The notes under the pieces: model-generated
The model's database searches: none
Told to the model about the DNA's origin: nothing
What the model saw: only the letters and a program-made list of their open reading frames with translations
In this document: positions 28,107-37,173 of the stretch, in pieces
Numbering within the stretch: the stretch's first letter is position 1
Layout of the letters: every line of letters starts with the position of its first letter
Source: Arthrobacter rhizophilus
GTDB taxonomy: Bacteria; Actinomycetota; Actinomycetes; Actinomycetales; Micrococcaceae
Reading direction: 5' to 3'
DNA: 64,000 nucleotides
Assembly (NCBI RefSeq): GCF_026241105.1
Contig: NZ_JAPFFT010000001.1
Coordinates: 372,001-436,000 of the forward strand
Made by a program: the position numbers and the translations under genes

Positions 28107-29854
28107 AGTACGCCTGCGATCAGGCGGCTCGGGTGCAGCTCACCGAAGTGGATGGCCTGCCGGGCAATGACCGTCTCGTCAGAGTCGTAGGCGCGCTTGC
28201 CGGTGTTTAGGTTCCTGTCCCAGCGCGGATGGCAACTGGAGGTGACTTGCACCCGGAGCCGCTCGCCGGGCGCGAAAGTATAAGCCGTCTGCCAGAGACT
28301 CACCGTGTATTCATGGATGCTGCCGGGCTTGACCAGGGAAGGCTCGTGGCCAGGAGCGTAGCGTCCAGTGCCCGCATGGCTATCCCGCCAGGAGGCGCGG
28401 ACGATCCCGTCTGCCAGCGACAAGGATGTTCCGTCGGCCGCCACTCGGCAAAGACGCACCACGAAGTCCGTATCGACGGCAGAAGTAGAGGCGAAGAAAC
28501 TGGCCCGCACTTCCCCGAACACGGTCAGGGGCTCGGTGAAGGCCTCGCTGGTGAAGACGAGGACATCCTCACGCTCTTCGACGGTCTCCTGCCGGGCGGG
28601 TCCTGCCGGGAAGGTGCCGTGGATCATCGTGGCTCCTCCCACTGTGCGCACAGGGTTCAGGGGGTCGTAGTTGTATTCCGCAATGCCGTCTGCTCCGGGC
28701 TCGGGGGGGAGGGAACCGTCACGTCCGAAGTACCAGGATCGTTCGCTCGCTGGAACGGGGAGTTCTTCGAAGCCGCGCCACTGGTTCTCGCCCATGAAGT
28801 AGAGCAACACCGTGGGAATGCGGGGCAGGCGCTCCGGCCGATTCTTGAGGACGGCGTCGAACCAGTCGGTGTGGATCCGCGACAAGTCCCCCAGGCCGTT
28901 CATCATCCCGGACGCCGAGGCGATCCCGAAGTTGATGTCCGGGTAGGCGCCGGTGAAGTTCGTGTGGGTCCAGGGGCCGACGATCAGGCGGGGTGCGGGG
29001 GAGCCCTGGTCCCGGCTCAACTCAAGCTGCTTTCCGTACTGTTCGAATGTGTTAGGCGCGAAGATGTCGAACCAGCCGCCGATGTGCAGGGTCGGGAGCG
29101 GGACGGGCGTTGCCGATGCGGCGTCCCACAGTTTCGTGAAGCGGCTGCCCGGATCCTCACCCGCGGAGGGCAGCACATGGGAATTCATGAACGTTCCGAG
29201 TTTCGGGGAGAGCCTGCACAGCGGAAGTGTGTCGAAGAGCGAGCCGTCGGCGAAGCCGCGGTCCAGGTCGAGCCAGGATTCGAGTTCCTTTTCGCGACGC
29301 TCGGGGTCGTCGTCGAACTCGCGGAAGAGTTCGTTCACGGAGATTGAGGCGTGGCCCCAGCCGAGCCGGCTGCCGAGCTCGTGGGCTCCACCTCGGTAGA
29401 GTGCGCCGTTGTTGGCATTTCCACCTGCTGAAATGCCAAGGGCGAGGGCACGGAGGGCGGACGGCGACAAAGATGCAGCACGCCATTGTGTCTCGGCGAA
29501 ATAGGAACGGCCCCACATCCCGACGCTGCCATCGGACCAGGGCAGCCCTGCGGCCCAGGCGATCGTGTCCGCGCCGTCGGAAGCTTCGCTGACAGAAGGG
29601 GTGAAGACGCCGTCCGAGCCGAACCTCCCGCGGCAGTCCTGCAGAATCACTCCATAACCCTCGGCCGCTACGGTTGCCGGGTTGAAATAGGCGGAATTTA
29701 CCGAGAGGTCCCTGCCGTAAGGAGTTCTGGTGAGCAAGACCGGAAACCGTCCGCCGCCGTCGTCCGCGGGGCGGTAGACGGTTGACCGCAGGACTGTGCC
29801 ATCGGTCATGCGGGTTTCGACGTCGGTCTCGATGAGTACGGGGAGCGGGCTCAC
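28103..29854 (-). CDS. CocE/NonD family hydrolase (X-Pro dipeptidyl-peptidase S15 superfamily)
   Basis: 583-residue serine hydrolase from GTG 29854 (AAAGGA ribosome site). Alpha/beta-hydrolase core with CRGRFGSDG near residue 75 and the nucleophile elbow GMWGRSYFA, Ser117, the same position as in cocaine esterase CocE; the acid is probably in GGWFDIF and the histidine in GPWTHTNF. A C-terminal jelly roll (ASFFASTSAVDTDFVVRLCRV through LRVQVTSSCHPRWDRN) completes the family layout. It hydrolyses esters or N-terminal prolyl peptides; the substrate here is unknown. Frame extends upstream to 30778 only because the reading frame happens to be open through the transporter gene. Confidence 0.92.
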   Translation of the reverse strand: MSPLPVLIETDVETRMTDGTVLRSTVYRPADDGGGRFPVLLTRTPYGRDLSVNSAYFNPATVAAEGYGVILQDCRGRFGSDGVFTPSVSEASDGADTIAWAAGLPWSDGSVGMWGRSYFAETQWRAASLSPSALRALALGISAGGNANNGALYRGGAHELGSRLGWGHASISVNELFREFDDDPERREKELESWLDLDRGFADGSLFDTLPLCRLSPKLGTFMNSHVLPSAGEDPGSRFTKLWDAASATPVPLPTLHIGGWFDIFAPNTFEQYGKQLELSRDQGSPAPRLIVGPWTHTNFTGAYPDINFGIASASGMMNGLGDLSRIHTDWFDAVLKNRPERLPRIPTVLLYFMGENQWRGFEELPVPASERSWYFGRDGSLPPEPGADGIAEYNYDPLNPVRTVGGATMIHGTFPAGPARQETVEEREDVLVFTSEAFTEPLTVFGEVRASFFASTSAVDTDFVVRLCRVAADGTSLSLADGIVRASWRDSHAGTGRYAPGHEPSLVKPGSIHEYTVSLWQTAYTFAPGERLRVQVTSSCHPRWDRNLNTGKRAYDSDETVIARQAIHFGELHPSRLIAGVL

Positions 29855-29928
29855 GTGGGCGGTCCTTTGGGTTGGTGGAGTTCGGGGTCCGCGGAGGAAG
29901 CACGCAGCCGTACCTCCTCCGCGGAGGC

Positions 29929-31299
29929 TCAAGACGGGCTGGAGGTCTTCGTGCCCAGCGCTTCGGTGGGTACTTTGTAGGTTTCTTTGACCCAGATGGC
30001 CGTCACCGTGGCAGAGACGAGGCAGCAGCCAGCAGTGAAGGCCGCTACGGGCACCCAGCCGGTGGGGCCGGGCTGTACGATTGCCGCTGCGATCGTCGGC
30101 GCGAATCCGGTGACAACCAACCCGAGCTGTGAGGCTGTCGCGGCCCCCGTGTACCGGATGCGGGTTTCGAACATCTCGGCCGTCATGGAGGGGCCGAGCG
30201 GATTGACCAGGCCATAACCGACCGTCATGAACATGATGGCCGTGACGAAGATCAGCGCGATCGAGCCGGCGCTGATTGACCAGAAGAATGCGAAGGCCGA
30301 TGCGGCGCAGATGAGGTTGCCGGCAATGAACACGGGCTTGCGGCCGATTCTGTCGGCGAGGATGCCTGCGTATGGCTGGACGACGATCCCGAGGGCCGCG
30401 GTCACGATGGTGACGGTGAGCATGAGGGCGGCGGGGATCCCGAACTTTCCAGAGTAGGCAAGCGCGAAGGCCGCGAAGATCGAGGACACGACGCTCCATA
30501 GGCCAAAGAAGATGACCTTGATGATGGTGGTCCAGTGGTCCCGCAGGACGACTTTGAGCGGCAGTTCCTTGGAGCCTTCGGACTCCTTTGCCGATTCGAA
30601 CACCTCGGATTCGGGAAGGCGAAGCCGGATGTACAGTCCCACCGCCACGACAATGATGCTCGCGAGGAAGGGCAAACGCCAGCCCCAGCTCAGCAATTCG
30701 GCCTGTGGAAGGAGGGATACCGCAAGGAAGGCCAGGGAGGCGAGCATGATTCCGGCGACCGCTCCGGTGTTGACCCAACTCCCGTAAAACGCCCGCTTGT
30801 TGCTGGGTGCGTGCTCGAGTGTCATCGTGACCGCGCCAACCGATTCACCGGCGGCGGAAGCGCCCTGCAGGGCGCGCAGCAGAACCAGGAGGACAGGGGC
30901 GGTAGCGCCGATGGCGGCAGTGGGGGGCAGGCACCCGATGAGGAAGGTGGCAACCCCCATCATGACCAAGGTGAGAACCAGCATCTGTCGGCGGCCGATG
31001 CGGTCGCCGAAGTGTCCGATGACACCTGCGGCCAGTGGACGGACGAAATATCCGACTCCAATGGTCGCCATGGAAAGAAGGGTACCCAGTGCCGGGTCGA
31101 TTCCGGGGAAGAAGATCTTGTTGAAGATCAGGGCCGACGCCGAGCCGTAGATGAAGAAGTCGTAGTACTCGAGCGTGCTGCCGATGAAGCTCGCGGCGGC
31201 AGCCCGGCGGGCATGTCCGGTGCCGGCGTGGGTGGTTGAAGGGGTGATGTCAGCGGGCGGCGTCAGTGCCGTCGGCGGAACGATGGGACCAGCGGTCAT
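29929..31299 (-). CDS. MHS-family MFS transporter (organic acid/H+ symporter)
   Basis: 456 residues from ATG 31299, with AGGAGA seven bases upstream. Twelve helices and the metabolite:H+ symporter signatures: SFIGSTLEYYDFFIYGSASALIF in helix 1, GVIGHFGDRIGRRQMLV between helices 2 and 3, and LRALQGASAAGESVGAVTMTLEH. MHS carriers import small carboxylates such as citrate, alpha-ketoglutarate, shikimate or aromatic acids. It precedes the CocE hydrolase and DUF3237 genes on the same strand, with a divergent PaaX-type regulator. A frame open to 31383 is not needed. Confidence 0.92.
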   Translation of the reverse strand: MTAGPIVPPTALTPPADITPSTTHAGTGHARRAAAASFIGSTLEYYDFFIYGSASALIFNKIFFPGIDPALGTLLSMATIGVGYFVRPLAAGVIGHFGDRIGRRQMLVLTLVMMGVATFLIGCLPPTAAIGATAPVLLVLLRALQGASAAGESVGAVTMTLEHAPSNKRAFYGSWVNTGAVAGIMLASLAFLAVSLLPQAELLSWGWRLPFLASIIVVAVGLYIRLRLPESEVFESAKESEGSKELPLKVVLRDHWTTIIKVIFFGLWSVVSSIFAAFALAYSGKFGIPAALMLTVTIVTAALGIVVQPYAGILADRIGRKPVFIAGNLICAASAFAFFWSISAGSIALIFVTAIMFMTVGYGLVNPLGPSMTAEMFETRIRYTGAATASQLGLVVTGFAPTIAAAIVQPGPTGWVPVAAFTAGCCLVSATVTAIWVKETYKVPTEALGTKTSSPS

Positions 31300-31434
31300 T
31301 GCGGATCTCCTGAGTGTGAAAGGGGCTTGGGGCTCGCAGTGCGGCAGGGGCTGAGTTCCGCTAAGAATTGTGGTCTGCATCACTCGTAGAAAAATAGTAT
31401 GCGACTTCGTCCACGTCCGTCAATATAAGTGCAT

Positions 31435-31445
31435 AATAAATTATT
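31435..31445. promoter_or_regulatory. AT-rich palindrome in the transporter/PaaX divergent region
   Basis: AATAA-A-TTATT lies 32 bp before the PaaX-type start and about 135 bp before the transporter start. It is a candidate operator or simply an AT-rich promoter core; only position and symmetry support it. Confidence 0.3.
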
Positions 31446-31476
31446 GCGGCGCAAGGGCTGACAGAATGGGTAGGTG

Positions 31477-32403
31477 ATGCCAGCGACTGCTTCCTCCGCT
31501 TCCGGCTTGGTCCCCGAGGCCCCTGTGGACTTTCCCCGCCCCTTGAAGGGCTCGTCTACCCAGCACCTGCTCACCACGATGCTCGGCGATTTCTGGCAAA
31601 ACACGGACGAGTGGATTCCCGCCAAACTGATCTCGGCACTCGCATCCCCGCTTGGCGTGTCGCCCTCCGCCTGCGCGACGGGTCTCAGCCGCTTGGCAAG
31701 CAGGGGAGTGTTTGAACAGTCCAGCGCCGGAAGAACGTCGCGGTACCGGTTCACTCAGCGGGCCCGAGTGCGGCTGCGCATCGGATTTGAACAGGTGCGC
31801 TTGTTCGGTAGCCAAAGCAACGCTTGGGACGGCTCCTGGACGGTGATCGCATTCTCGGTTCCCGAGTCCTCCAGGGAAATCCGGGACATGTTCCGTTCCC
31901 GGCTTCGATGGCGGGGATTCGCCCCGCTCTACGGGGCGCTGTGGGTATCGCCGCGGGACCATGCCGAGGAGCTGGAAGAAAACTGTGCGTCCTTTGGCGT
32001 CGAGGACTACGTCATCTTTCGGACGGCGGATCAGACCCTGCGCGGAAAAAGCCTGATCACGGCGTGGTCTCCCGAGGAGCTGGCGGAGCAGTACGCGCCC
32101 TTCATTGAGAGCTACAGTCCTTGGGTGGAGAAGGCGGATGCTGGCCTTGTTACCGCCGCGGAGGCCTTCCGCGTCCGCACGATGGCCATGGACGCCTGGC
32201 GCGCCTTTCCCTGGAACGACCCCGATCTGCCCGCAGAGCTGCTCCCCGAGAAATGGCCATTGGCCGAAGCCCGCAAGATCTTCGTACGGGTGTACGACGG
32301 TCTGGCGGCTTCGGCACTGGCCCACGTCGATGCGATCGTTGCCGACGACTCACCACCCCTCGGTGGATCCGCGTCATGCATCCCTATAGAGACCGGACGC
32401 TGA
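31477..32403 (+). CDS. PaaX-family transcriptional regulator
   Basis: 308 residues from ATG 31477 (GTG 31474 is also possible). N-terminal winged helix (STQHLLTTMLGDFW, IPAKLISALASPLGVSPSACATGLSRLASRGVFE) and the PaaX central motif DGSWTVIAFSVPESSREIRDMFRSRLRWRGF in outline, followed by the C-terminal domain with FRVRTMAMDAWRAFPWNDPDLPAELLP. PaaX proteins repress aryl-CoA catabolism and are released by acyl-CoA ligands. It stands divergent from the transporter-hydrolase-DUF3237 unit and convergent with the acyl-CoA ligase gene, suggesting it controls one or both and senses a CoA-thioester made by the ligase. Confidence 0.88.
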   Translation: MPATASSASGLVPEAPVDFPRPLKGSSTQHLLTTMLGDFWQNTDEWIPAKLISALASPLGVSPSACATGLSRLASRGVFEQSSAGRTSRYRFTQRARVRLRIGFEQVRLFGSQSNAWDGSWTVIAFSVPESSREIRDMFRSRLRWRGFAPLYGALWVSPRDHAEELEENCASFGVEDYVIFRTADQTLRGKSLITAWSPEELAEQYAPFIESYSPWVEKADAGLVTAAEAFRVRTMAMDAWRAFPWNDPDLPAELLPEKWPLAEARKIFVRVYDGLAASALAHVDAIVADDSPPLGGSASCIPIETGR

Positions 32404-32431
32404 TACGCTACTGCTCTCGGAAGCGAATCCC

Positions 32432-33994
32432 TCAGGAAACAGTGCTCCGCCGGAGTTCGCTTTTTCGGATCTTTCCGCTGGCCGTTCGTGGCATGTCGTC
32501 CACGAACACCACAGTCTTCGGGATTTTGTAGCGGGCCAGTCTGCCGGCCAGGTGCTCCTTGAGTTCGTCCTCGGTCAACAAGGCTCCCTCGCGCAGCACC
32601 ACCACGGCGCGTGGGACCTCTCCCCATTTCTCATCCGGGACACCGATGACTGCCACGCTGCCCACGGCGTCGAGTTCACCGATCGCTTGTTCCACCTCGG
32701 CAGGGTAGATGTTCTCGCCGCCCGAAATGATCATGTCCTTGAGCCTGTCCGAGACGAAGACGAATCCGTCCGCATCCTTGTAACCCATGTCCCCGGACTT
32801 GAACCAGCCGCCGTGCTCATATGATTCAGCCGTGGCATCGGGCCGATTCCAGTATTCGTGGATGACGTTGGGGCCCTTGATCTGGATTTCCCCCACCGCG
32901 CCCTGCTCGGCAAGGCCTCCTGCGACGTCGGCGATCCGGACATCGCTGAAGAAATGCGGCAACCCGGAGGAGCCTGCCTTGTCCCGGGACCTGGCGGCGG
33001 GCAGCGTGGTGGCCCCCGGCGCCGTCTCCGTCATTCCGTAGCCGTTGGAGAAGCGCAGCCCGCGCGTCTCGTACGCTTCCAGGACGCGCATCGGAACTGC
33101 TGATCCGCCGCAGGTCAGCTTGTTGAGGGAGCTAAGGTCCGACGTCGGCCAGGCCGGGTGCTCGCAGAGCATCTGGTAGGTGGTGGGCACCCCGCTGATG
33201 GTGGTCGCCCGGTGCCGCTCGATGAGCTCCAGGGTGCGCTGGGGATCGAACCTCGACTCGAGGACCACGGTCCCGCCCTTGAGCAGCGTCGGCAGCACTC
33301 CCATGTCGAGCGACGCGACGTGGAACATCGGGGAGATCATCAGGGCCACGTCGGTGGAGGAGAAATCGAAGTCGACGACCACGTTGATGCAGTTCCAGGT
33401 GATGTTGCCGTGGGTCAGCAGCGCACCCTTTGGTCGACCTGTCGTACCGGACGTGTAAAGGATCATGGCCCCGTCGTCCAGCCCTACTTCTTCGTCCAGA
33501 TGCTGCGCAGCCCCCGAGGCGACGACGTCCTCATAGTCTTCCGCCGGCGTCGTGCTCTCACGTCCGCTGTCGCCGAAGGCCGGGCCGCCCGTGAAGGAGT
33601 CGCCGACGGCGATGCGCCGGCTCACGTGGGTGCCTTCCGCGCCGCTGGCCGCAAGGTTGCCGAGGCTCCCGGAGTGAATCAGCGCAACGGCACCGCAGTC
33701 GTCGAGCTGGAAGGTGATCTCAGGCGGCGCCAATCGAGTGTTGAGGGGTACGAAGATCGCCCCGAGCTGCCCACAAGCAAAAAGCGTTTCAAGGAACGCG
33801 GGATGGTTTTCACCGAGGTAGGCCACCCTGTCGCCCTTGGCAACGCCCCCGGCTTTGAGGGCGTTGGCGAGCCTGTCCGATCGTTCCGCAAATTCCTCAT
33901 AGCTGAGTTGCCGGTCTCCGGCGATCAGCGCAATCTTGCTCCCGGACTTCGGGCGGCGACGCTGCAGCCACGAACCAATGCCAAAATTCTCCAT
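32432..33994 (-). CDS. AMP-forming acyl-CoA synthetase (fatty/aryl acid-CoA ligase)
   Basis: 520 residues of the ANL superfamily. P-loop YTSGTTGRPKGALLTHGN near 183, motif A5-type NGYGMTETAP, KSGDMGYKDADGFVFVSDR, hinge RLKDMIISGGENIYPAEVE and C-terminal catalytic lysine in PRTASGKIRK. It adenylates a carboxylic acid and joins it to CoA. Size and motifs fit medium-chain or aromatic acids; the exact substrate is not readable. ATG 33994 with AAAGGA. Transcribed with the MHS transporter, MaoC, dehydrogenase, hydrolase and SDR genes upstream. Confidence 0.93.
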   Translation of the reverse strand: MENFGIGSWLQRRRPKSGSKIALIAGDRQLSYEEFAERSDRLANALKAGGVAKGDRVAYLGENHPAFLETLFACGQLGAIFVPLNTRLAPPEITFQLDDCGAVALIHSGSLGNLAASGAEGTHVSRRIAVGDSFTGGPAFGDSGRESTTPAEDYEDVVASGAAQHLDEEVGLDDGAMILYTSGTTGRPKGALLTHGNITWNCINVVVDFDFSSTDVALMISPMFHVASLDMGVLPTLLKGGTVVLESRFDPQRTLELIERHRATTISGVPTTYQMLCEHPAWPTSDLSSLNKLTCGGSAVPMRVLEAYETRGLRFSNGYGMTETAPGATTLPAARSRDKAGSSGLPHFFSDVRIADVAGGLAEQGAVGEIQIKGPNVIHEYWNRPDATAESYEHGGWFKSGDMGYKDADGFVFVSDRLKDMIISGGENIYPAEVEQAIGELDAVGSVAVIGVPDEKWGEVPRAVVVLREGALLTEDELKEHLAGRLARYKIPKTVVFVDDMPRTASGKIRKSELRRSTVS

Positions 33995-34034
33995 GACGGT
34001 CCTTTCTTCTTTCCAAGCTAGACCTTTCGCCGCC

Positions 34035-35402
34035 TCACGGCCGGACGGTCTGCAAATCGTTGTTCTTCGGTTCCCGGGTCAACAGGATGAAGATGATGGA
34101 GACGACCGACATCGCGGCCAGGTAGAAGACCACCGAGCCCGTGTTCTGGCCGGAGTCCTTGAAAATCTGGGCCACGATCCCCGGCGTGAAACCAGCCCCG
34201 AGGAGCGTCGCGAGCTGGTAACCGAGCGAGGCCCCCGTATAGCGGGATGTGGTGCCGAACTGCTCCGAAACGAAGGCCGCCAGGGGCCCGAAGAGCGTCG
34301 AGTGGATCATCAGGCCGACGGTGAAGGCGACGAAGATCAGCAGGATGTTGTTCGAGGACAACATCTGGAACATCGGGACCAGATAGGCGATGAAGAGTAC
34401 GAGTCCGCCGATCATCACGGGCCGCCTGCCAAGCTTGTCGGAGAGCCTGCCGCCAAGGATCACGAAGGAAATGGAAATGAAAGAAGCAGCGGCGAAGGCG
34501 TACAGCACGCCCTGGCGATCGGCGCCTTTGGAGACGGCGAAGGTGACGGCAAACGTTGCGAGGACCACCTGGAGTGCAAAACCCGCCGCCCCGGCGAGCA
34601 TGGTGAAGATCAGGGTCTTGGGCCGGCGCAGCACCTGGAGGAGTGGGATGACGGGCTTAATGGCGCCGCCGTTGTCCGCGTTGCGGGCCGCTCTTTCCTG
34701 TTCTGCCACCCTTTCCTGTTCGATGGCGGCTTGGAAGATGGGGCTCTCCGAAACCTTGAGCCGGACGAACATGCCCACTGCGAGCAAGACAAACGAGAGC
34801 AGGAAGGGAACGCGCCAGCCCCAAGCGAGGAACTCGGAGTTGGGCAGTGCCGAGAAGACGCCCATGATGAGGGTGCCCAGCACGGCGCCCGACGGCGCTC
34901 CGGCATTGACGAACGAGGCCGCAAAGCCGCGATTCCCCGATTCCGAATGCTCCAGCGCCATCAAGGCGGCCCCGCCCCATTCTCCGCCCACGGCGATGCC
35001 CTGGAAAACGCGAAGCACAACAAGCATCACGGCGCTCCACGGACCCGCCACTGAGGCGCCCGGGACCAGGCCGATCAGAGCGGATGCCAATCCCATGACC
35101 AACATGGAGACGATGAGCATTCCCTTGCGTCCCAGCTTGTCGCCGAAGTGGCCGAAGATGACGCCACCCAACGGGCGGGCTACGTATCCCGCGGCGAAGG
35201 TGCCGTAGGCGGCCACGACACCCACCCAGTCGTCCATTCCCGAGAAGAAGACCTTGGGGAAAACCACAGCCGCGGCAGTGGCATAGAGCAGGAAGTCGTA
35301 GTACTCGATGGTGCTGCCCAGGTAGCTGGAAGCAATGACAGTGCGTGCTTCCTTGCGCTTGGTGGCTACGTCCATGGATTGAAGCTGCGATATTTGGGAC
35401 AT
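34035..35402 (-). CDS. MHS-family MFS transporter (second copy in the cluster)
   Basis: 455 residues and twelve helices. Signatures SSYLGSTIEYYDFLLYATAAAVVF, GGVIFGHFGDKLGRKGMLI and VLRVFQGIAVGGEWGGAALMALEH place it in the MHS group (shikimate/ProP-like H+ symporters). Clearly related to the transporter at 29.9-31.3 kb but not a recent duplicate: the two differ throughout. ATG 35402 with AAGGA. It lies between the ligase and MaoC genes, so it probably imports the acid that the ligase activates. Confidence 0.93.
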   Translation of the reverse strand: MSQISQLQSMDVATKRKEARTVIASSYLGSTIEYYDFLLYATAAAVVFPKVFFSGMDDWVGVVAAYGTFAAGYVARPLGGVIFGHFGDKLGRKGMLIVSMLVMGLASALIGLVPGASVAGPWSAVMLVVLRVFQGIAVGGEWGGAALMALEHSESGNRGFAASFVNAGAPSGAVLGTLIMGVFSALPNSEFLAWGWRVPFLLSFVLLAVGMFVRLKVSESPIFQAAIEQERVAEQERAARNADNGGAIKPVIPLLQVLRRPKTLIFTMLAGAAGFALQVVLATFAVTFAVSKGADRQGVLYAFAAASFISISFVILGGRLSDKLGRRPVMIGGLVLFIAYLVPMFQMLSSNNILLIFVAFTVGLMIHSTLFGPLAAFVSEQFGTTSRYTGASLGYQLATLLGAGFTPGIVAQIFKDSGQNTGSVVFYLAAMSVVSIIFILLTREPKNNDLQTVRP

Positions 35403-35445
35403 CGTTGTTCCTTAAAGCAGGGGTGGGGGGAGCTGCTTGTGGCGG

Positions 35446-35901
35446 CTATTTGTAGAAGCGGGCGAGGAATTCGGCGACGACGGCGGGGCGTTCCTGGCCT
35501 TCGATTTCGATGGTGCTGGCCACCTTGATCTGGGCGCCGCCCTTGACCTCGGTGATTTCGGCGATGGTGGCTTGCATGCGGATGCGCGCGCCCACTTTGA
35601 CCGGGGAGGTGAAGCGGACCTTGTCCAGGCCGTAGTTCACCTTGGTGGTGACACCCTCGACGTCGAACAGTTCCCCCCAGAACGGGATGATGAGCGAGAG
35701 GGTGAGGAAGCCGTGGGCGATCGGGGCCCCGAACGGCCCGTCCTTCGCCCGTTCCGGATCCACGTGGATCCATTGGTCGTCTCCGGTTGCGTCCGCGAAC
35801 TTGTTGATTTGTTCCTGGGTGATTTCGCGGTATTCGGTGACGCCCAGGTCGGTTCCGGCGAGGGTGAGCAATTTGTCGAAGTCGACGACGAGATTGGGCA
35901 T
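35446..35901 (-). CDS. MaoC-like (R)-specific enoyl-CoA hydratase
   Basis: 151-residue single hot-dog domain. The hydratase-2 motif is complete: FADATGDDQWIHVDPERA with catalytic Asp and His, then PFGAPIAHGFLTLSL. It adds water to a trans-2-enoyl-CoA to give the (R)-3-hydroxyacyl-CoA. AGGAGG ribosome site just before ATG 35901. With the acyl-CoA dehydrogenase upstream and the SDR two genes further upstream it forms a beta-oxidation-like sequence. A similar fold occurs in MaoC-type thioesterases, but the intact motif favours a hydratase. Confidence 0.92.
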   Translation of the reverse strand: MPNLVVDFDKLLTLAGTDLGVTEYREITQEQINKFADATGDDQWIHVDPERAKDGPFGAPIAHGFLTLSLIIPFWGELFDVEGVTTKVNYGLDKVRFTSPVKVGARIRMQATIAEITEVKGGAQIKVASTIEIEGQERPAVVAEFLARFYK

Positions 35902-35942
35902 TGTTGCCTCCTGTGGTGGTTTTGGATTAAGAGAGCGTGGGG

Positions 35943-37172
35943 TTAGCGGGTAAAGGCGCTTTCGCCCGTAAGGGCGCGACCGACGATCAGGGCGTTGATT
36001 TCGTGGGTTCCTTCATAGGAGTAGACGGCTTCAGCGTCGGCGTGGAACCGGGCAACATCACTCTCAAGCGTGATGCCGTTGCCGCCTGCCAGTTCGCGGG
36101 CCAGAGCGACTGTTTCCCGCATGGCCAGGCAGCTTTGCATCTTGGCCAGTGCGGAGTCCTGGTCGCGGTAGACGCCGCGGGACTGCTGTTCGGTCAGCCT
36201 GACCACGAGCGACAAGCTTGCCGTGAGGTTGCCGAGCATGCGGGCCAGCTTCTCCTGGACCAGCTGGAAGGATCCCAGCGGGCGGCCGAACTGGTGGCGC
36301 TCGCGGACGTAGCGGAGGGCTGCTTCGAAGGCACCGGCCTGGATGCCGGTGGCGATCCAGGCGACGTCCGAGCGCATGGCCCGGAGCATCGCCGCCACGT
36401 CCTTGAATGAGTTCACGTTGTGCAGGCGCATGGATTCGGGGACCCGGACGCCGTCGAGCGTGATGTGGGCGTTTTGCATCATCCGCAAGGACGTTTTCCG
36501 TTGGATCTTCTCCAAAGTCACCCCGGCGGCCTCGCGATCCACGAGGAACGCTTTGACCTGTCCGTCAACGACGTCCCGGGCGAAAACTGCGAGGACATCC
36601 GCTGTCGCAGCGCCCCCGATCCAGCGTTTGGCACCATGGAGCACCCACGTATCGCCGTTGGGATCGCGGCGCGCGGTGGTGGAGAGTCCGCCCGCAATGT
36701 CCGAGCCGGACTCCGGTTCCGTCAGGGAAAACACGCCCTTGAGCGAGAAATCGATGACTTTCGGCATCCACTGGGCCTGCTGTTGCGCCGAGGCGCCCAC
36801 CCGGATCGCGGTGCGGAAGAGGCCGGCCTGCGCCGTGTACCAGGTGGCCAGCGAAGCATCCGTGCGGGCGAGTTCGAAGATCCTGAAGCCTTGGTAGATG
36901 CCTCGTGCGGGACCGTTCCCTGCGCCAGGGCCCCTGAGCTCGGCAGGTTCCATAATGTCCAGATCGATGAGCGGCCGGGCCAACTGGGCGGGGAATTCGC
37001 CCCGCTCCCAGTAGTCGGCCAACAGTGGCTTCGCTTCTCGGTCCAGGAAATCGCGCAAACGGCCCAGAACCCGGCGCTCGTCCTCCGTGAGGAGGGACTC
37101 GGCGTCGTAGTAGTCGCAGACGCCGTAGAGGCGCTCCGCCGGCGCTGTCTCCACGCGGGTTTCAAGGCTCAT
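35943..37172 (-). CDS. Acyl-CoA dehydrogenase (glutaryl-CoA dehydrogenase-like)
   Basis: 409 residues from ATG 37172, one base after the stop of the amidohydrolase gene. FAD-binding elements FSLTEPESGSDIAG and WVLHGAKRWIGG, QFGRPLGSFQLVQEKLA, and YEGTHEINALIVGRAL, whose Glu sits where glutaryl-CoA and isovaleryl-type dehydrogenases keep the catalytic base. It oxidises an acyl-CoA to the 2-enoyl-CoA, feeding the MaoC hydratase. By eye it is nearest to the GCDH subgroup, which may also decarboxylate; substrate unknown. Confidence 0.92.
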   Translation of the reverse strand: MSLETRVETAPAERLYGVCDYYDAESLLTEDERRVLGRLRDFLDREAKPLLADYWERGEFPAQLARPLIDLDIMEPAELRGPGAGNGPARGIYQGFRIFELARTDASLATWYTAQAGLFRTAIRVGASAQQQAQWMPKVIDFSLKGVFSLTEPESGSDIAGGLSTTARRDPNGDTWVLHGAKRWIGGAATADVLAVFARDVVDGQVKAFLVDREAAGVTLEKIQRKTSLRMMQNAHITLDGVRVPESMRLHNVNSFKDVAAMLRAMRSDVAWIATGIQAGAFEAALRYVRERHQFGRPLGSFQLVQEKLARMLGNLTASLSLVVRLTEQQSRGVYRDQDSALAKMQSCLAMRETVALARELAGGNGITLESDVARFHADAEAVYSYEGTHEINALIVGRALTGESAFTR

Positions 37173-37173
37173 G

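Noticed and set aside
28103..30778. A single 891-codon protein joining transporter-like DNA to the CocE hydrolase
   Set aside because: The upstream part is an alternative frame of the MHS transporter gene with unnatural Arg/His/Pro composition. The hydrolase has a good GTG start with AAAGGA at 29854.
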